64,000 nt of DNA, from contig SAQL01000008.1 in assembly GCA_004020645.1 (NCBI GenBank), positions 62,001 to 126,000 of the forward strand, written 5' to 3'. A program made the position numbers and the translations under genes. The notes under the pieces are model-generated. The model had not been told where the DNA came from. It did no database searches and saw nothing but the letters and a program-made list of their open reading frames with translations. Shown here in pieces: positions 8,489 to 16,913 of the stretch. Each line of letters opens with the position of its first letter. Within the stretch, counting starts at the first letter, position 1. The stretch comes from Mesorhizobium sp. GTDB taxonomy: Bacteria > Pseudomonadota > Alphaproteobacteria > Rhizobiales > Rhizobiaceae.

Positions 8489-9303
8489 GTTAGAGCTCCA
8501 CGCTTGGCACCTGAAATTGGGCGCTGGTGCTCGCCGCTATAGGGAGCGAGCCAGGAGAGCCCGTCGAGCGTTTTGCTGCTCGGCCGGTATTCGCAGCCGA
8601 CAAAGCCGGCATATCCTAGCCGGTCCAGCTCGTCGAAAATGAAGTGATCATTGAGTTCCCCGGTCGCCGGTTCATGCCGCAAGGGCACGCTGGCGATCTG
8701 GATGTGACCAATGAGCGGCATCACCCGCCGAAGCGCCATGGTGACGTCACCATGCATGATCTGGCGATGGTAGACGTCGAATTGCAGCTTGAGATTGGGT
8801 AGCGCCAGATCGCCGACAAGAGCTTCTGCGAAGCCGAAGTCGTTGAGGAAGTAACCCGGCATGTCACGGCCGTTAATCGGCTCGATCAGGAGATCGATGC
8901 CTCGATCTGCGAGTTTTCCGGCCGTCCAGACGATGGCCTTCCGGTAGGCATCGACAGCTTCCTTGTTGTCGCGAGAGGCAATCCCCGACATGAGATGGAG
9001 GCGCTTGACGCCGGTCGCCTCTGCGTAAGAGAGCGCTGCTTCAACGCCGACCCGGAGCTCGTCGAACCGTCCCGGCAGGGAGGCCAGTCCACGCTCGCCG
9101 CCAGCCCAGTTGCCGGGCGGCAGGTTGAACAGGACCTGGCATAGACCGTTCTTTGCGAGGCGTTCGGCGATCGCATCGGGTCTATGCTCGTAAGGGAAAA
9201 GGAACTCGACCGCTTCGAAGCCGGCATCGGCGGCGGCAGCGAACCGGTCGAGGAACGGCCATTCGTTGAACATCATGGTGAGATTGGCGGCGAAGCGGGG
9301 CAT
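8485..9303 (-). CDS. otnI: 2-oxo-tetronate isomerase (hydroxypyruvate isomerase-like)
   Basis: A 272-residue TIM-barrel protein of the Hyi/OtnI family, starting MPRFAANLTMMFNEWPFLDR. Family features include FPYEHRPDAIAERL near residue 40 and the metal-binding path through LLIEPINGRDMPGYF and FQFDVYHRQIMHGD-like segments. It should interconvert 2-oxo- and 3-oxo-tetronate. The ATG at 9303 is chosen over an upstream start at 9396 because the extra 31 residues are low-complexity, would overlap ltnD, and AGGA lies just before 9303. The gap to ltnD is about 20 bp and the overlap with otnK is 4 bp, which indicates one operon. Confidence 0.85.
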   Translation of the reverse strand: MPRFAANLTMMFNEWPFLDRFAAAADAGFEAVEFLFPYEHRPDAIAERLAKNGLCQVLFNLPPGNWAGGERGLASLPGRFDELRVGVEAALSYAEATGVKRLHLMSGIASRDNKEAVDAYRKAIVWTAGKLADRGIDLLIEPINGRDMPGYFLNDFGFAEALVGDLALPNLKLQFDVYHRQIMHGDVTMALRRVMPLIGHIQIASVPLRHEPATGELNDHFIFDELDRLGYAGFVGCEYRPSSKTLDGLSWLAPYSGEHQRPISGAKRGALT

Positions 9304-9322
9304 TGGCTGGGTCCGGTCCTGG

Positions 9323-10267
9323 TCAGGTTTGCGGTTCGCCGGGCAAGTCGGTGCCCGTGATCTTTGCGTAGAGGCGGGCGACCGAGGCATCGTCATCGCG
9401 CCCCATACCGGCCGCCGAGGTCATCAGGAACATCTGCAGCGCTGCGGCAGCCACCGGCACGGGGAACTTGGCGCTGCGCGCCATGTCCTGGACGATACCG
9501 AGATCCTTGACGAAAATGTCGACGGCGCTGCGAGGGGCATAGTCGCCGTCGAGCACGTGCGGAACGCGGTTCTCGAACATCCATGAATTGCCGGCCGAGG
9601 CGGTGATGACCTCATAGACCTTGCGAATATCGAGCCCTTGGCGAGCGGCAAAGGCGACGGCTTCGCTCGCTGCCGCGATATGCACACCGGCGAGCAACTG
9701 GTTTATCATCTTGAATGCCGCGCCGACGCCCGGTTCATCTCCAAGCTCATAAAGCTTGGCTGCCATCGCGTCGAGAGCGGGCCGTGCCTTGGCAAAGGCG
9801 GCAGCGCTGCCGGAGGCCAGAACGGTGAGGGCACCTTCCGCGGCGCGGACCGACCCGCCACTAATTGGCGCGTCGAGATAGAGCCGTCCGGTGGTTTCCA
9901 GCCGGGCGGCCAGATTGCGTGCAACGTCAGGATCCATGGTGGCTGAGGAGACGAACACCGAGCCCTCTGGCAGGGCTTCGGCCACCCCGTCGGCGCCAAA
10001 GAGGATCGCTTCGGTCTGCGCCGCATTGACGACCACTGAGATCACGACGTCCGCAGCTTGGGCGGCCTCGGCGGGGCTTTGTGCTCCCCGCCCGCCGGTG
10101 GCGACAAAGCGCGCCACCATCTGGTCGTTGACGTCGAAGCCCGTCACCTCGAACCCCGCGCGGCGAAGCGACGTCGCCATCCCGAACCCCATCGAACCGA
10201 GGCCGATAACCGCGACCCGCAGTGTGGTTGCAGCTGGGATATCCTTCTGCTCGTCGTTCATGGTCAT
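9323..10267 (-). CDS. ltnD: L-threonate dehydrogenase (beta-hydroxyacid dehydrogenase family)
   Basis: A 314-residue NAD-dependent dehydrogenase. An N-terminal Rossmann fold carries GLGSMGFGMATSLRRAGFEV, and the substrate signature DAPISGGSVRAAEGALTV sits near residue 135. The catalytic lysine is in GAAFKMINQLLAGVH near 190, within the all-alpha C-terminal domain. LtnD oxidises L-threonate to 2-oxo-tetronate, the first step of the pathway completed by the next two genes. Closely related beta-hydroxyacid dehydrogenases act on other substrates, so the assignment leans on the neighbouring otn genes. Confidence 0.85.
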   Translation of the reverse strand: MTMNDEQKDIPAATTLRVAVIGLGSMGFGMATSLRRAGFEVTGFDVNDQMVARFVATGGRGAQSPAEAAQAADVVISVVVNAAQTEAILFGADGVAEALPEGSVFVSSATMDPDVARNLAARLETTGRLYLDAPISGGSVRAAEGALTVLASGSAAAFAKARPALDAMAAKLYELGDEPGVGAAFKMINQLLAGVHIAAASEAVAFAARQGLDIRKVYEVITASAGNSWMFENRVPHVLDGDYAPRSAVDIFVKDLGIVQDMARSAKFPVPVAAAALQMFLMTSAAGMGRDDDASVARLYAKITGTDLPGEPQT

Positions 10268-10296
10268 ATTGAAACTCCCTGCATGAGGCGGTTCGG

Positions 10297-10550
10297 CTAG
10301 CGGTTGACCAGTTTGGGCGGGACCGTCAGTACCAGGATCGCGCCGATCACCAGGATTGCGGCCAGGGCGTACATGCCGACCTGAGTCGTGCCGGTCAGAT
10401 CCTTGAGGTAGCCAACGAGATAGGGGCTGACGAAGCCGGCGAGATTTCCGACCGAATTGATGAGCGCAATACCAGCCTGCCCTAGGCCTTCCTTTTGATG
10501 TCGTCTTCTGCTCCGGCCTCCGCCGGAAGCGCCGGGGTGAGTTTCGTCAT
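10297..10550 (-). pseudogene. Remnant of an MFS transporter with a large internal deletion
   Basis: At 10550 an ATG preceded by GGGAGGAAACAG starts MTKLTPALPAEAGAEDDIKR and meets a stop after 22 codons. Immediately beyond, in another frame, is the typical last ~60 residues of an anion:cation-symporter MFS protein (GIALINSVGNLAGFVSPYLV, then a final membrane helix and VPPKLVNR). The start and end of one transporter gene therefore survive while most of the middle is missing; the junction is near 10480-10490. It was probably the first gene of the ltnD-otnI-otnK operon and the uptake system for the substrate. No other transporter is present in the locus. Confidence 0.75.
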
Positions 10551-10604
10551 CTGTTTCCTCCCAAGTGTAAGGGTGGTCCCTCACGGTCTCACGCCCCTGG
10601 CTGG

Positions 10605-10677
10605 ATTTTGGCAGCGCTTGCAAAATCCGATACACGAGAATGGCAGCGCTGCCAAACGAAAAGTGGCAGCGCTGCCA
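10605..10677. promoter_or_regulatory. Three LacI-type operators in the otn divergent promoter
   Basis: Two perfect palindromes TGGCAGCGCTGCCA lie at 10641-10654 and 10664-10677, and a slightly degenerate third is centred at 10615 (core TTGGCAGCGCTTGCAA, 10608-10623). On the minus strand TTGGCA (10655-10650) and TATCGG (10632-10627) are 17 bases apart and could be the -35 and -10 elements, overlapped by the middle operator. The central CG and dyad length are typical for LacI/GalR proteins. The regulator gene starts at 10763. Confidence 0.8.
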
Positions 10678-10762
10678 AATTTTGTTGAGTGCGGCGCCTG
10701 AATGTGACAAAAGAAGCGTCAGGAACTAGAGTCGTACCGACGCATCGAGCCGAGAAACTGGG

Positions 10763-11779
10763 ATGCAGAGCCAAGCAGAAGACGGTCCGCAAGCCGGCGC
10801 GATGATAACCCTCACCGACGTTGCGCGCGCGGCTGGCGTCGGCGAAAGCACTGCTTCACGCGTGTTGCGCGGGCATGGTTCCTTCTCAACCAAGACACGC
10901 GAGAGTGTACTCACTGCCGCGCGGAGCCTCGGATATGTGCCAAACCGGATCGCGGGAACCCTGGCCTCCATGGGGTCCAAGCTCGTCGGCGTCGTCATTC
11001 CTTCGCTAAGCAATATCGTCTTTCCGGACGTGCTGCGCGGCGCCAATACGGTACTGGTCGGAGCCGGCTTCCAACCAGTCGTCGCGGTGACAGACTACGA
11101 TCCGGAGCGGGAGGAGAGCGTCATCGAGTCACTTCTCAGCTGGCGTCCAGCCGGGATGATGGTAGCGGGGCTCGAGCATACCGAGCGCACCGGCGCCATG
11201 CTGCGGAACGCCCGCATCAGAGTGGCCGAATTGCTCGATACCGATGGCGAGGGCATCGACATCGTGGTGGGCTTTTCCAACCGCAAGGCGGGCCGGGTGA
11301 GCGCTCGGCATTTGATATCGCGCGGCTATCGCTGCATCGGCTACGTCGGCCACGACCTCAGCCTGGACCTTCGCGCAGCCAAGCGCTTCGCAGCATTTCG
11401 CGCGGCCCTGGGCGAAGCCGGGCTGAGCGTCATCGGAGAAGAAATCATTCCTGCCGCATCCTCGATCGAAGCCGGGCGCGACGGGCTGGCTCGATTGCTG
11501 GAGCGTTGTCCCGATCTGGATGCGGTTTACTTCTCCAACGACGACATGGCGATCGGCGGCTATTTCCACTGTCTAGCCCACGGCATCACCATACCGGACC
11601 GGCTGGCGATCTTCGGCTACAACGGTCTCGATGTAGCCAGGAGTGCGCCGCAGCCACTTTCGACCATCCTGACGCCGCGCGTGACCGTCGGTGAGATCGG
11701 AGCACGGCTCGTCTGCTCCGACGGACCATCCGCAGTGGTCGATATCGGGTTCGAACTGATCGAAGGAGCGACGACGTGA
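10763..11779 (+). CDS. LacI-family transcriptional regulator of the otn locus
   Basis: A 338-residue LacI/GalR regulator. Its helix-turn-helix is ITLTDVARAAGVGESTASRV, followed by the hinge-helix region YVPNRIAGTLAS, and then the periplasmic-binding-protein-like effector domain (about 70-330). The first methionine of the conserved part is at 10802, so translation may start there rather than at 10763; neither site has a strong ribosome binding site. Its TGA overlaps the GTG of otnC. The three palindromes between it and the degraded transporter gene are its likely targets, and a tetronate or pathway intermediate is a likely inducer. Confidence 0.85.
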   Translation: MQSQAEDGPQAGAMITLTDVARAAGVGESTASRVLRGHGSFSTKTRESVLTAARSLGYVPNRIAGTLASMGSKLVGVVIPSLSNIVFPDVLRGANTVLVGAGFQPVVAVTDYDPEREESVIESLLSWRPAGMMVAGLEHTERTGAMLRNARIRVAELLDTDGEGIDIVVGFSNRKAGRVSARHLISRGYRCIGYVGHDLSLDLRAAKRFAAFRAALGEAGLSVIGEEIIPAASSIEAGRDGLARLLERCPDLDAVYFSNDDMAIGGYFHCLAHGITIPDRLAIFGYNGLDVARSAPQPLSTILTPRVTVGEIGARLVCSDGPSAVVDIGFELIEGATT

Positions 11780-12441
11780 CTGAAACCAAGCTGAGGGACG
11801 ATATCTGCCGCTTCGGACGTTCGTTGTTCGAGCGCGGGCTGACGCCGGGATCATCAGGCAATATCAGCCTGCGGCTCGATGATGGCGGTTGGCTGGTCAC
11901 ACCCACCAATGCCTCGCTAGGATTCCTGGATCCTGCCCGAATTTCCCGCCTCGATGCGCAAGGCCGGCTGACCTCTGGCGATGCGCCGACCAAGGAAATT
12001 CCATTGCATACTGCGCTCTATCAGACGAGGGCAGAGGCGCGCGCCATCGTGCACCTGCACTCGACCCACGCAGTCGCCCTTTCCATGCTGCCGGAAATCG
12101 ACCCTAAGGCGGTGCTGCCGCCGATGACGCCCTACTATCTGATGCGCGCCGGACAAACCGCGCTGGTGTCCTACCATCGGCCAGGCGACCCGGCGGTTGT
12201 CGCTGCGATCAAGGGCCTTGCCGGGCGCTACTCCTCGGTGCTGCTGGCAAACCACGGTCCCGTGGTCGCGGGCGAAACGCTCGAGGCCGCAGTATTCGCG
12301 ACCGAGGAACTGGAAGAAACCGCAAGGCTCTATCTGCTGTTACGCGGCCTCAACCCCCGCTATCTGTCGCCGGAACAGGTCGCCGATTTGGTGCGGGTTT
12401 TCGGGATATCCTTGCCGGAGCAAGACGAGCACCATCATTAG
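11776..12441 (+). CDS. otnC: 3-oxo-tetronate 4-phosphate decarboxylase (class II aldolase family)
   Basis: A 221-residue class II aldolase/adducin-domain protein. It has the substrate loop SSGNISLR near residue 26, the zinc-binding pair VHLHSTHAVALS near 92, and the later NHGPVVAGETLEAAVFATEELEE segment. OtnC decarboxylates 3-oxo-tetronate 4-phosphate to dihydroxyacetone phosphate, the last step of the pathway encoded by the divergent genes. The GTG start overlaps the lacI stop, so regulator and enzyme are co-translated. The C-terminus ends in a short His-rich tail (EQDEHHH). L-fuculose-phosphate-type aldolase activity is the alternative, but the context argues against it. Confidence 0.85.
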   Translation: MTETKLRDDICRFGRSLFERGLTPGSSGNISLRLDDGGWLVTPTNASLGFLDPARISRLDAQGRLTSGDAPTKEIPLHTALYQTRAEARAIVHLHSTHAVALSMLPEIDPKAVLPPMTPYYLMRAGQTALVSYHRPGDPAVVAAIKGLAGRYSSVLLANHGPVVAGETLEAAVFATEELEETARLYLLLRGLNPRYLSPEQVADLVRVFGISLPEQDEHHH

Positions 12442-12448
12442 CATACCC

Positions 12449-13153
12449 TCAGCGCGTGCCTGATGTTATCTCACGGTATGAGAGTAGTGCGTAGATAAAG
12501 GTCAATGTCCCGGCAAGTTCGAGACCTTCTTCGATGTTCGCCAGAATGCGATAGCGCAAGGATTCCATACCTTCCGCCTCTGCAACGCTGCCGCCGACCA
12601 TTTCAAACCCGACCGCTCCGCCAAGAAACAGCGCCGCCGAAACCGCCAACAGCACGGCGAGCGATGTCGGGAAAGAGCGGATGAATGGAACAAAGGCAGC
12701 TAGCCCCACCAAGCTAAGGATGCCTGCCGGCGCTGCCCATGCAAAATACAGCAGGCCCGTATTGGTTGACCTCGCAGCCAACTCAGCCGATAGCTTCTCA
12801 TGAAGGCCCGTGAATTCATCGAAAGAAAGAAGCAGGAACAGGAAGCCTAAGAAGTACCAATGCCAGGTGAACTGACTGCTACGGCCCGCCGCATCGTCTC
12901 CGCACTGAAATAGAAGACGGCTACAGAAAAAAAGCGCCAGCACGGAGACCCAAGTGAACGCGCTCCGTTCCACATCGACATCCAGGAGCCATATTTTTGT
13001 CGAAAGGTCCGGCTTCCTTCCAGCGTACAAGCTTAAATCTTGTGCAACACCTGCACAAAGAATCAGCAGAGATAATACTGCAACTATGGCGAGTATCGGT
13101 CTCCATTCGCTGAACAGAAGCGGGGCTCCCCTTCCCACCCTTGCAATTGTCAT
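12449..13153 (-). CDS. Hypothetical polytopic membrane protein
   Basis: A 234-residue protein with about six predicted hydrophobic helices (beginning ILAIVAVLSLLILCAGVA) and an amphipathic SFDEFTGLHEKLSAEL segment between them. I do not recognise the family beyond a generic bacterial membrane protein with a conserved DE..GLHE-type motif. It converges on otnC, with stops only 8 bp apart. The start is ambiguous because the start region is tandemly duplicated (see 13133-13174): ATG at 13153 is chosen, with a TTG at 13168 as alternative. Confidence 0.6.
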   Translation of the reverse strand: MTIARVGRGAPLLFSEWRPILAIVAVLSLLILCAGVAQDLSLYAGRKPDLSTKIWLLDVDVERSAFTWVSVLALFFCSRLLFQCGDDAAGRSSQFTWHWYFLGFLFLLLSFDEFTGLHEKLSAELAARSTNTGLLYFAWAAPAGILSLVGLAAFVPFIRSFPTSLAVLLAVSAALFLGGAVGFEMVGGSVAEAEGMESLRYRILANIEEGLELAGTLTFIYALLSYREITSGTR

Positions 13154-13174
13154 ATCCCACCCTTGCAATTGTCA
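13133..13174. repeat. Tandem duplication spanning the start of the membrane-protein gene
   Basis: TCCCACCCTTGCAATTGTCA occurs at 13133-13152 and again at 13155-13174, a 22-bp period. Because 22 is not a multiple of three, the second copy places a start-like codon in another frame and displaces the native upstream region. Confidence 0.85.
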
Positions 13175-13222
13175 CAAAAGCGTCACATAAAGATTAGCAA
13201 CTTGTCAACCATTGGCGTTCCA

Positions 13223-13342
13223 ATGCGCAGCGACGGAAACAAGTTCGAGTCATTACTCGGCGCAGGCTTGCTTGCTCTCCTATTGGCGTTGGCCGGACTC
13301 ATCGTTTTCTACGAGGTCGAGGTGGTATTTCCGTTGGGGTGA
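13223..13342 (+). CDS. Possible 39-residue single-pass membrane peptide
   Basis: An ATG at 13223 opens MRSDGNKFESLLGAGLLALL and continues with a clear hydrophobic helix, ending VVFPLG. It lies in an otherwise gene-free stretch but overlaps the 3' end of a minus-strand frame (13280-13525). There is no strong ribosome binding site. It could be a real small membrane protein or chance; I cannot decide. Confidence 0.25.
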   Translation: MRSDGNKFESLLGAGLLALLLALAGLIVFYEVEVVFPLG

Positions 13343-13525
13343 CGCGTTGCCAACGATGGCGCCGACCGCTGTCACGAAAGGCATAAGTGCCTGCTCGGCT
13401 TCCTCCAGAAGCCGCTTCAACTGCTCGTTGTCCAAGAGCCCGCGCAACGTCCAGATGCAGGCTCTTTCAGTTGAGATCAGCGACTCGATCGAGGCAAAAC
13501 GGACCGTTCCGTGGTGCCTCTTCAC
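13280..13525 (-). CDS. Possible small hypothetical protein, 81 residues
   Basis: Starting at a GTG 13 bases after the stop of the CorC-like gene, this frame reads MKRHHGTVRFASIESLISTE and then an amphipathic, probably helical LLDNEQLKRLLEEAEQAL segment. Third codon positions are G/C-rich as in neighbouring genes, which supports coding. I do not recognise the family. It would form an operon tail with the upstream transporter-like gene. The start is uncertain. Confidence 0.4.
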   Translation of the reverse strand: MKRHHGTVRFASIESLISTERACIWTLRGLLDNEQLKRLLEEAEQALMPFVTAVGAIVGNASPQRKYHLDLVENDESGQRQ

Positions 13526-13538
13526 CTCGACACGCTTG

Positions 13539-14849
13539 TTACCGCACGATTTCGCGGTGACCGCCGGGCAGGCGGGTGGCGATGAGCTTGTCGATGCGGC
13601 GGCCGTCGAGGTCGACGACCTCGAAGCGCCAGCCCTGCGCATCCACGCTTTCGCCGGTCGCCGGCAGATGGTGCATGTGCGACAGCACGTAGCCGGCGAC
13701 GGTCTCGTAGTCGCGATTCTCGGGCAGGTCGATGCCGAGAACGTCCGCCATTTCGTCGGCCTGCATGTAGCCGGCGAGCAGCCATGAGCCGTCCTCGCGC
13801 TTGACGGCGTTTTCCTCATCGCCGGCGTCGAGGTCCGCCCGGAAGACGCCGGTGATGGCTTCCAGTATGTCCGCCGGGGTGACGATGCCTTCGAAATGGC
13901 CATATTCGTCATGGACCAGCGCCATCGGCACGTTGGATTCCCTGAGCGTCGAAAGGACATCCAGCGCGTCGGCCTGGTCATGGACAATGGGAGCGGAGCG
14001 CACGTGCCGGCGCGGGTCGAGCGCGCGACCGCCAAGCATCGCGGCCAGCACGTCGCGGGTCTGGACGACGCCGATCATCGCGTCGACACTGCCATCGCCG
14101 GCCGGCAGACGCGAATGCTGAGTCTCCATCAGGAGTTTGCGGATCGCCGTGTCGTCGGACTGCAGGTTGATCCAGTCGACCTCGGTGCGCGGCGTCATCA
14201 CCGCGCGGACAGCGCGGTCGCCGAGCCGCATGACGCCGGCGATCATGCGCCGCTCGTCGGATTCGATGGTGCCGTGATGCTCGGCCTCGGCGACCAGCAT
14301 CTTGATCTCCTCGTCGGTGACCTTCTCCTCGCTTTCACCGCGTTGGCCGAGCAGCCACAGCATAGCGCGGCCGGAAATGTCGAGCAGGAAGACCAGCGGC
14401 GCCGAGACGGTGGCGAGGATGATCATCGCCGGAGCAACCTTGGCGGCGACGCGTTCGGGATCGCGCAGCGCGATCTGCTTGGGCACCAGTTCGCCGATGA
14501 CGAGCGAGAAGTAGGTGATGAGGGCGACGACGATGCCGACGCCGATCGGGTCGGCAAGGCTTTCGCGCACGCCGGTCGATGCCAGGAACACGGACAGCCG
14601 CTCGCCGAGCGTGGCGCCGGAAAAGGCGCCGGATAAAACACCGACCAGCGTGATGCCGATCTGCACCGACGACAGGAATTTGCCGGGATTGGAGCCGAGC
14701 GCCAAGGCGCGGCCGGCGCCCTTGACATCGCGGTCGATCATCGCCCTGAGGCGGGCCGGCCGTGACGAGACGATGGCAAGTTCGGACATTGCCAGAAGGC
14801 CGTTCACGCAGATGAGGGCGGCCACGATGGCGATTTCAGCATAGAGCAT
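13539..14849 (-). CDS. CorC/HlyC family membrane protein with CBS domains
   Basis: A 436-residue protein of the CNNM/CorC (hemolysin C-like) family. The N-terminal DUF21 domain (about 1-190) has three to four membrane helices, beginning MLYAEIAIVAALICVNGLLA, with GELVPKQIALRDPERVA. A CBS pair follows (about 215-340; VMTPRTEVDWI and a second VVQTRDVLAAML). The C-terminal CorC_HlyC domain (about 355-430) contains LAGYMQADEMADVLG and VAGYVLSHM. Relatives export or regulate Mg2+ and Co2+. The name hemolysin is historical and no toxin role is implied. Confidence 0.85.
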   Translation of the reverse strand: MLYAEIAIVAALICVNGLLAMSELAIVSSRPARLRAMIDRDVKGAGRALALGSNPGKFLSSVQIGITLVGVLSGAFSGATLGERLSVFLASTGVRESLADPIGVGIVVALITYFSLVIGELVPKQIALRDPERVAAKVAPAMIILATVSAPLVFLLDISGRAMLWLLGQRGESEEKVTDEEIKMLVAEAEHHGTIESDERRMIAGVMRLGDRAVRAVMTPRTEVDWINLQSDDTAIRKLLMETQHSRLPAGDGSVDAMIGVVQTRDVLAAMLGGRALDPRRHVRSAPIVHDQADALDVLSTLRESNVPMALVHDEYGHFEGIVTPADILEAITGVFRADLDAGDEENAVKREDGSWLLAGYMQADEMADVLGIDLPENRDYETVAGYVLSHMHHLPATGESVDAQGWRFEVVDLDGRRIDKLIATRLPGGHREIVR

Positions 14850-15117
14850 GCGGGGTCAATAGCATTGCGGCGCGGTCTTCGAAAATAGATCGCCATCATT
14901 TTTCATGCCGGTTTCATGCAGCATCCCATCGCGGCGACGAAAAATGATGATCAAGGCGTCGACGCGACGCCGACCTTTGGCGTCAGGCTGCGCGTCACCG
15001 GCCAGACGGCGTGCACGACGATGTCTTCGACGAAGCACTCCGACAGGACCGTCTCGAGTTCGCTGCTCTGTTTCGACCAGGTGTCGCAGATGGAGATAGA
15101 ACCGTTTCGTCTTGCGC

Positions 15118-15825
15118 CTACGGCAACTGCAGCAGCACGCCCACCACCGCCTTGCCGTCGGTGAAATAGGGGTCGCCACCGCCATTGCGCCCGGTCTTTG
15201 TCGCGCCGATGCCTGCGATTTCGTCGGTCGAGATCAGCATGCCTGCGGCAGACAGGTCGCGGATCAGGAAATCGCGCTCGGCGTCGATGTCGGGAGCGAT
15301 ATGGTGGGTGATCGCGCCGGTGTCGTGGCTGAGGCCGACACCGCGATCGAAGCTTGCCGAACCCAGCCAGAGTGGCCGGCCGTCGTCGCCGGTCGCCTCT
15401 GTCTGCCAGAAGCGGACGTGATGACGCCGGTCGGCGCTGTCGCCGACCGGCTTCTCGAAGGCCAGATCCTGTGCACGGCCTTCGAACAACAACCGGCTGA
15501 CCGGCGCGTCGGGATAGGGCCGATCGAACAGCACGCTTTCGCCGATCTCGATCGCGGTCTTCAGCGTGAGGGCGTCGGCCGTGTCCCACCCGGCGACGGC
15601 GAAGGCGTGGATCAGCTCTTTTTTGGTACCGACAAGGCCGACATTGATCGGATCGCCCGCAATGCCTTGCGGCGTGTGCGTCACCATCGCGAAGCGCTGC
15701 GTACGGAAATTGCGGTCCCGCAGGGTCCAGAATTCCGGCGCGGCGAAATAGGCGAGCACGAGATAGCCGGCACAGAACGCCACCAGCCAGATCATTGCGC
15801 GTCGTCGAAGGCTTCGTCGGCTCAC
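15118..15825 (-). CDS. LssY C-terminal-domain membrane-anchored protein
   Basis: A 235-residue protein with one N-terminal membrane helix (AMIWLVAFCAGYLVLAYFAA) and a globular part matching the LssY C-terminal domain: DPINVGLVGTKKELIHAFAV, then AGWDTAD, then RHHVRFWQT and GVGLSHDTGAITHHI. The globular part should face the periplasm. The domain's biochemical role is not known to me; in other bacteria it is found with type I secretion or PAP2-type membrane proteins. It stands alone here. The 268 bp between it and the CorC-like gene show no convincing gene. Confidence 0.7.
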   Translation of the reverse strand: MSRRSLRRRAMIWLVAFCAGYLVLAYFAAPEFWTLRDRNFRTQRFAMVTHTPQGIAGDPINVGLVGTKKELIHAFAVAGWDTADALTLKTAIEIGESVLFDRPYPDAPVSRLLFEGRAQDLAFEKPVGDSADRRHHVRFWQTEATGDDGRPLWLGSASFDRGVGLSHDTGAITHHIAPDIDAERDFLIRDLSAAGMLISTDEIAGIGATKTGRNGGGDPYFTDGKAVVGVLLQLP

Positions 15826-15914
15826 GGGATACCACCCAGGCGATACGGCATCACCCTATGTGGCGTCATTCTACGCGGCGGCGCAGACCTTGGGCAGTGG
15901 GCAAGCGCTCGGGC

Positions 15915-16736
15915 TCAGCGGCAGGCGCGATAGCCGTTCCTGCGGTTCTTGATGTCGAAATGGAAGTGGTTGCGGTGGTCGTAGTTATAGCCGGGGCCGA
16001 GCACAGTGGTGAAATACTGGCAGCCGTCGGCGCGCACTGTGTTGAGGAAGCCGCGCGTGCGGAAGGCGAACAGGCCGGGCTTGCGCACGTCGATTTCCTT
16101 GCCATTGCCGAGCTCGATGCTCATGACGTCCAGCGCGTTGCCCTTGCCGTGCTCAGACAGCACGCCTTCGCCGGCGATCCTGCGGCAGGAATAGCTCGAG
16201 CCCTGGCGAATGGTCTTGACGCCGGAGAAATAGCGCCAGCGGGCGGAGGGGACCAGTTCATTCCTGGTCCAGCCGGCGAAGGTGGCGGCCATGTCGCAGG
16301 TCAGCGTCGCGGCAGGCTTCATCCCGATGCTGCCGATGGCCGAGATCTTGACCGGATAGTCGATGCCGCACTGGCCTTCGCGGATCGGCGCAAGGTCGGT
16401 GTATACGACGCCCAGGCGTTTCAGTTCGTTGCGGCAGTCGACCTCGCTGGCCGGCATCTGTTCGGTCGGCGCCATCGGCTCGTCCATGCGCGGATAGGCG
16501 GCGGTCATGTATGGGTTGGACGGGACGAGGCGCTGCATTCCAGCGTATTTTGGGACTGCTGATGTCTGGCTGCCGACATCGACGGCCGGTTCAAGCGAAA
16601 GCACGCTGCCGGTGGTGCAGGCCGAGATCGCTGCGATGGCAAGGCCACCGGCAATCATGCGCGCGCGTCTGGTTTGCCGCACGGCGACGAACGCGGCGCG
16701 AATTATCCCGGCCATCGACAAGATCCCTGTCCCCAA
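15915..16736 (-). CDS. Extensin-like family protein, probable lipoprotein
   Basis: A 273-residue protein. Its N-terminus resembles a lipoprotein signal (GGLAIAAISACTTG, Cys near residue 40), followed by a linker and the extensin-like C-terminal domain (about 100-273). That domain has the paired cysteines VDCRNELKRLGV and QCGIDYPVKISAIG, the AGWTRNELVP block, SYSCRRIAGEGVLSEHGKGN, and the C-terminal LGPGYNYDHRNHFHFD histidine cluster, which resembles the D-Ala-D-Ala carboxypeptidase/VanY metal site. A cell-wall hydrolase role is therefore plausible but inferred. A paralogue follows directly upstream on the same strand (16914-17915). Confidence 0.8.
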   Translation of the reverse strand: MGTGILSMAGIIRAAFVAVRQTRRARMIAGGLAIAAISACTTGSVLSLEPAVDVGSQTSAVPKYAGMQRLVPSNPYMTAAYPRMDEPMAPTEQMPASEVDCRNELKRLGVVYTDLAPIREGQCGIDYPVKISAIGSIGMKPAATLTCDMAATFAGWTRNELVPSARWRYFSGVKTIRQGSSYSCRRIAGEGVLSEHGKGNALDVMSIELGNGKEIDVRKPGLFAFRTRGFLNTVRADGCQYFTTVLGPGYNYDHRNHFHFDIKNRRNGYRACR

Positions 16737-16913
16737 GCCTGATCCCGATCAGGCTCTGTCTCATCGTTTGATCATGATCTTTCTCCGAAAACCGAATCCC
16801 GCTTTTTGGGATCATGATCAGACGAGACGGAGATTAACCGCCAAGAGTAAAGGAAAAATCAGCGGCTGCGTTTACGGCTGCGGCCAAATTGCGGCGCGCA
16901 TGTCGGTCCGGGG

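Noticed and set aside
9304..9396. N-terminal extension of otnI
   Set aside because: The extra 31 residues are low-complexity and overlap ltnD; the family N-terminus starts at 9303.
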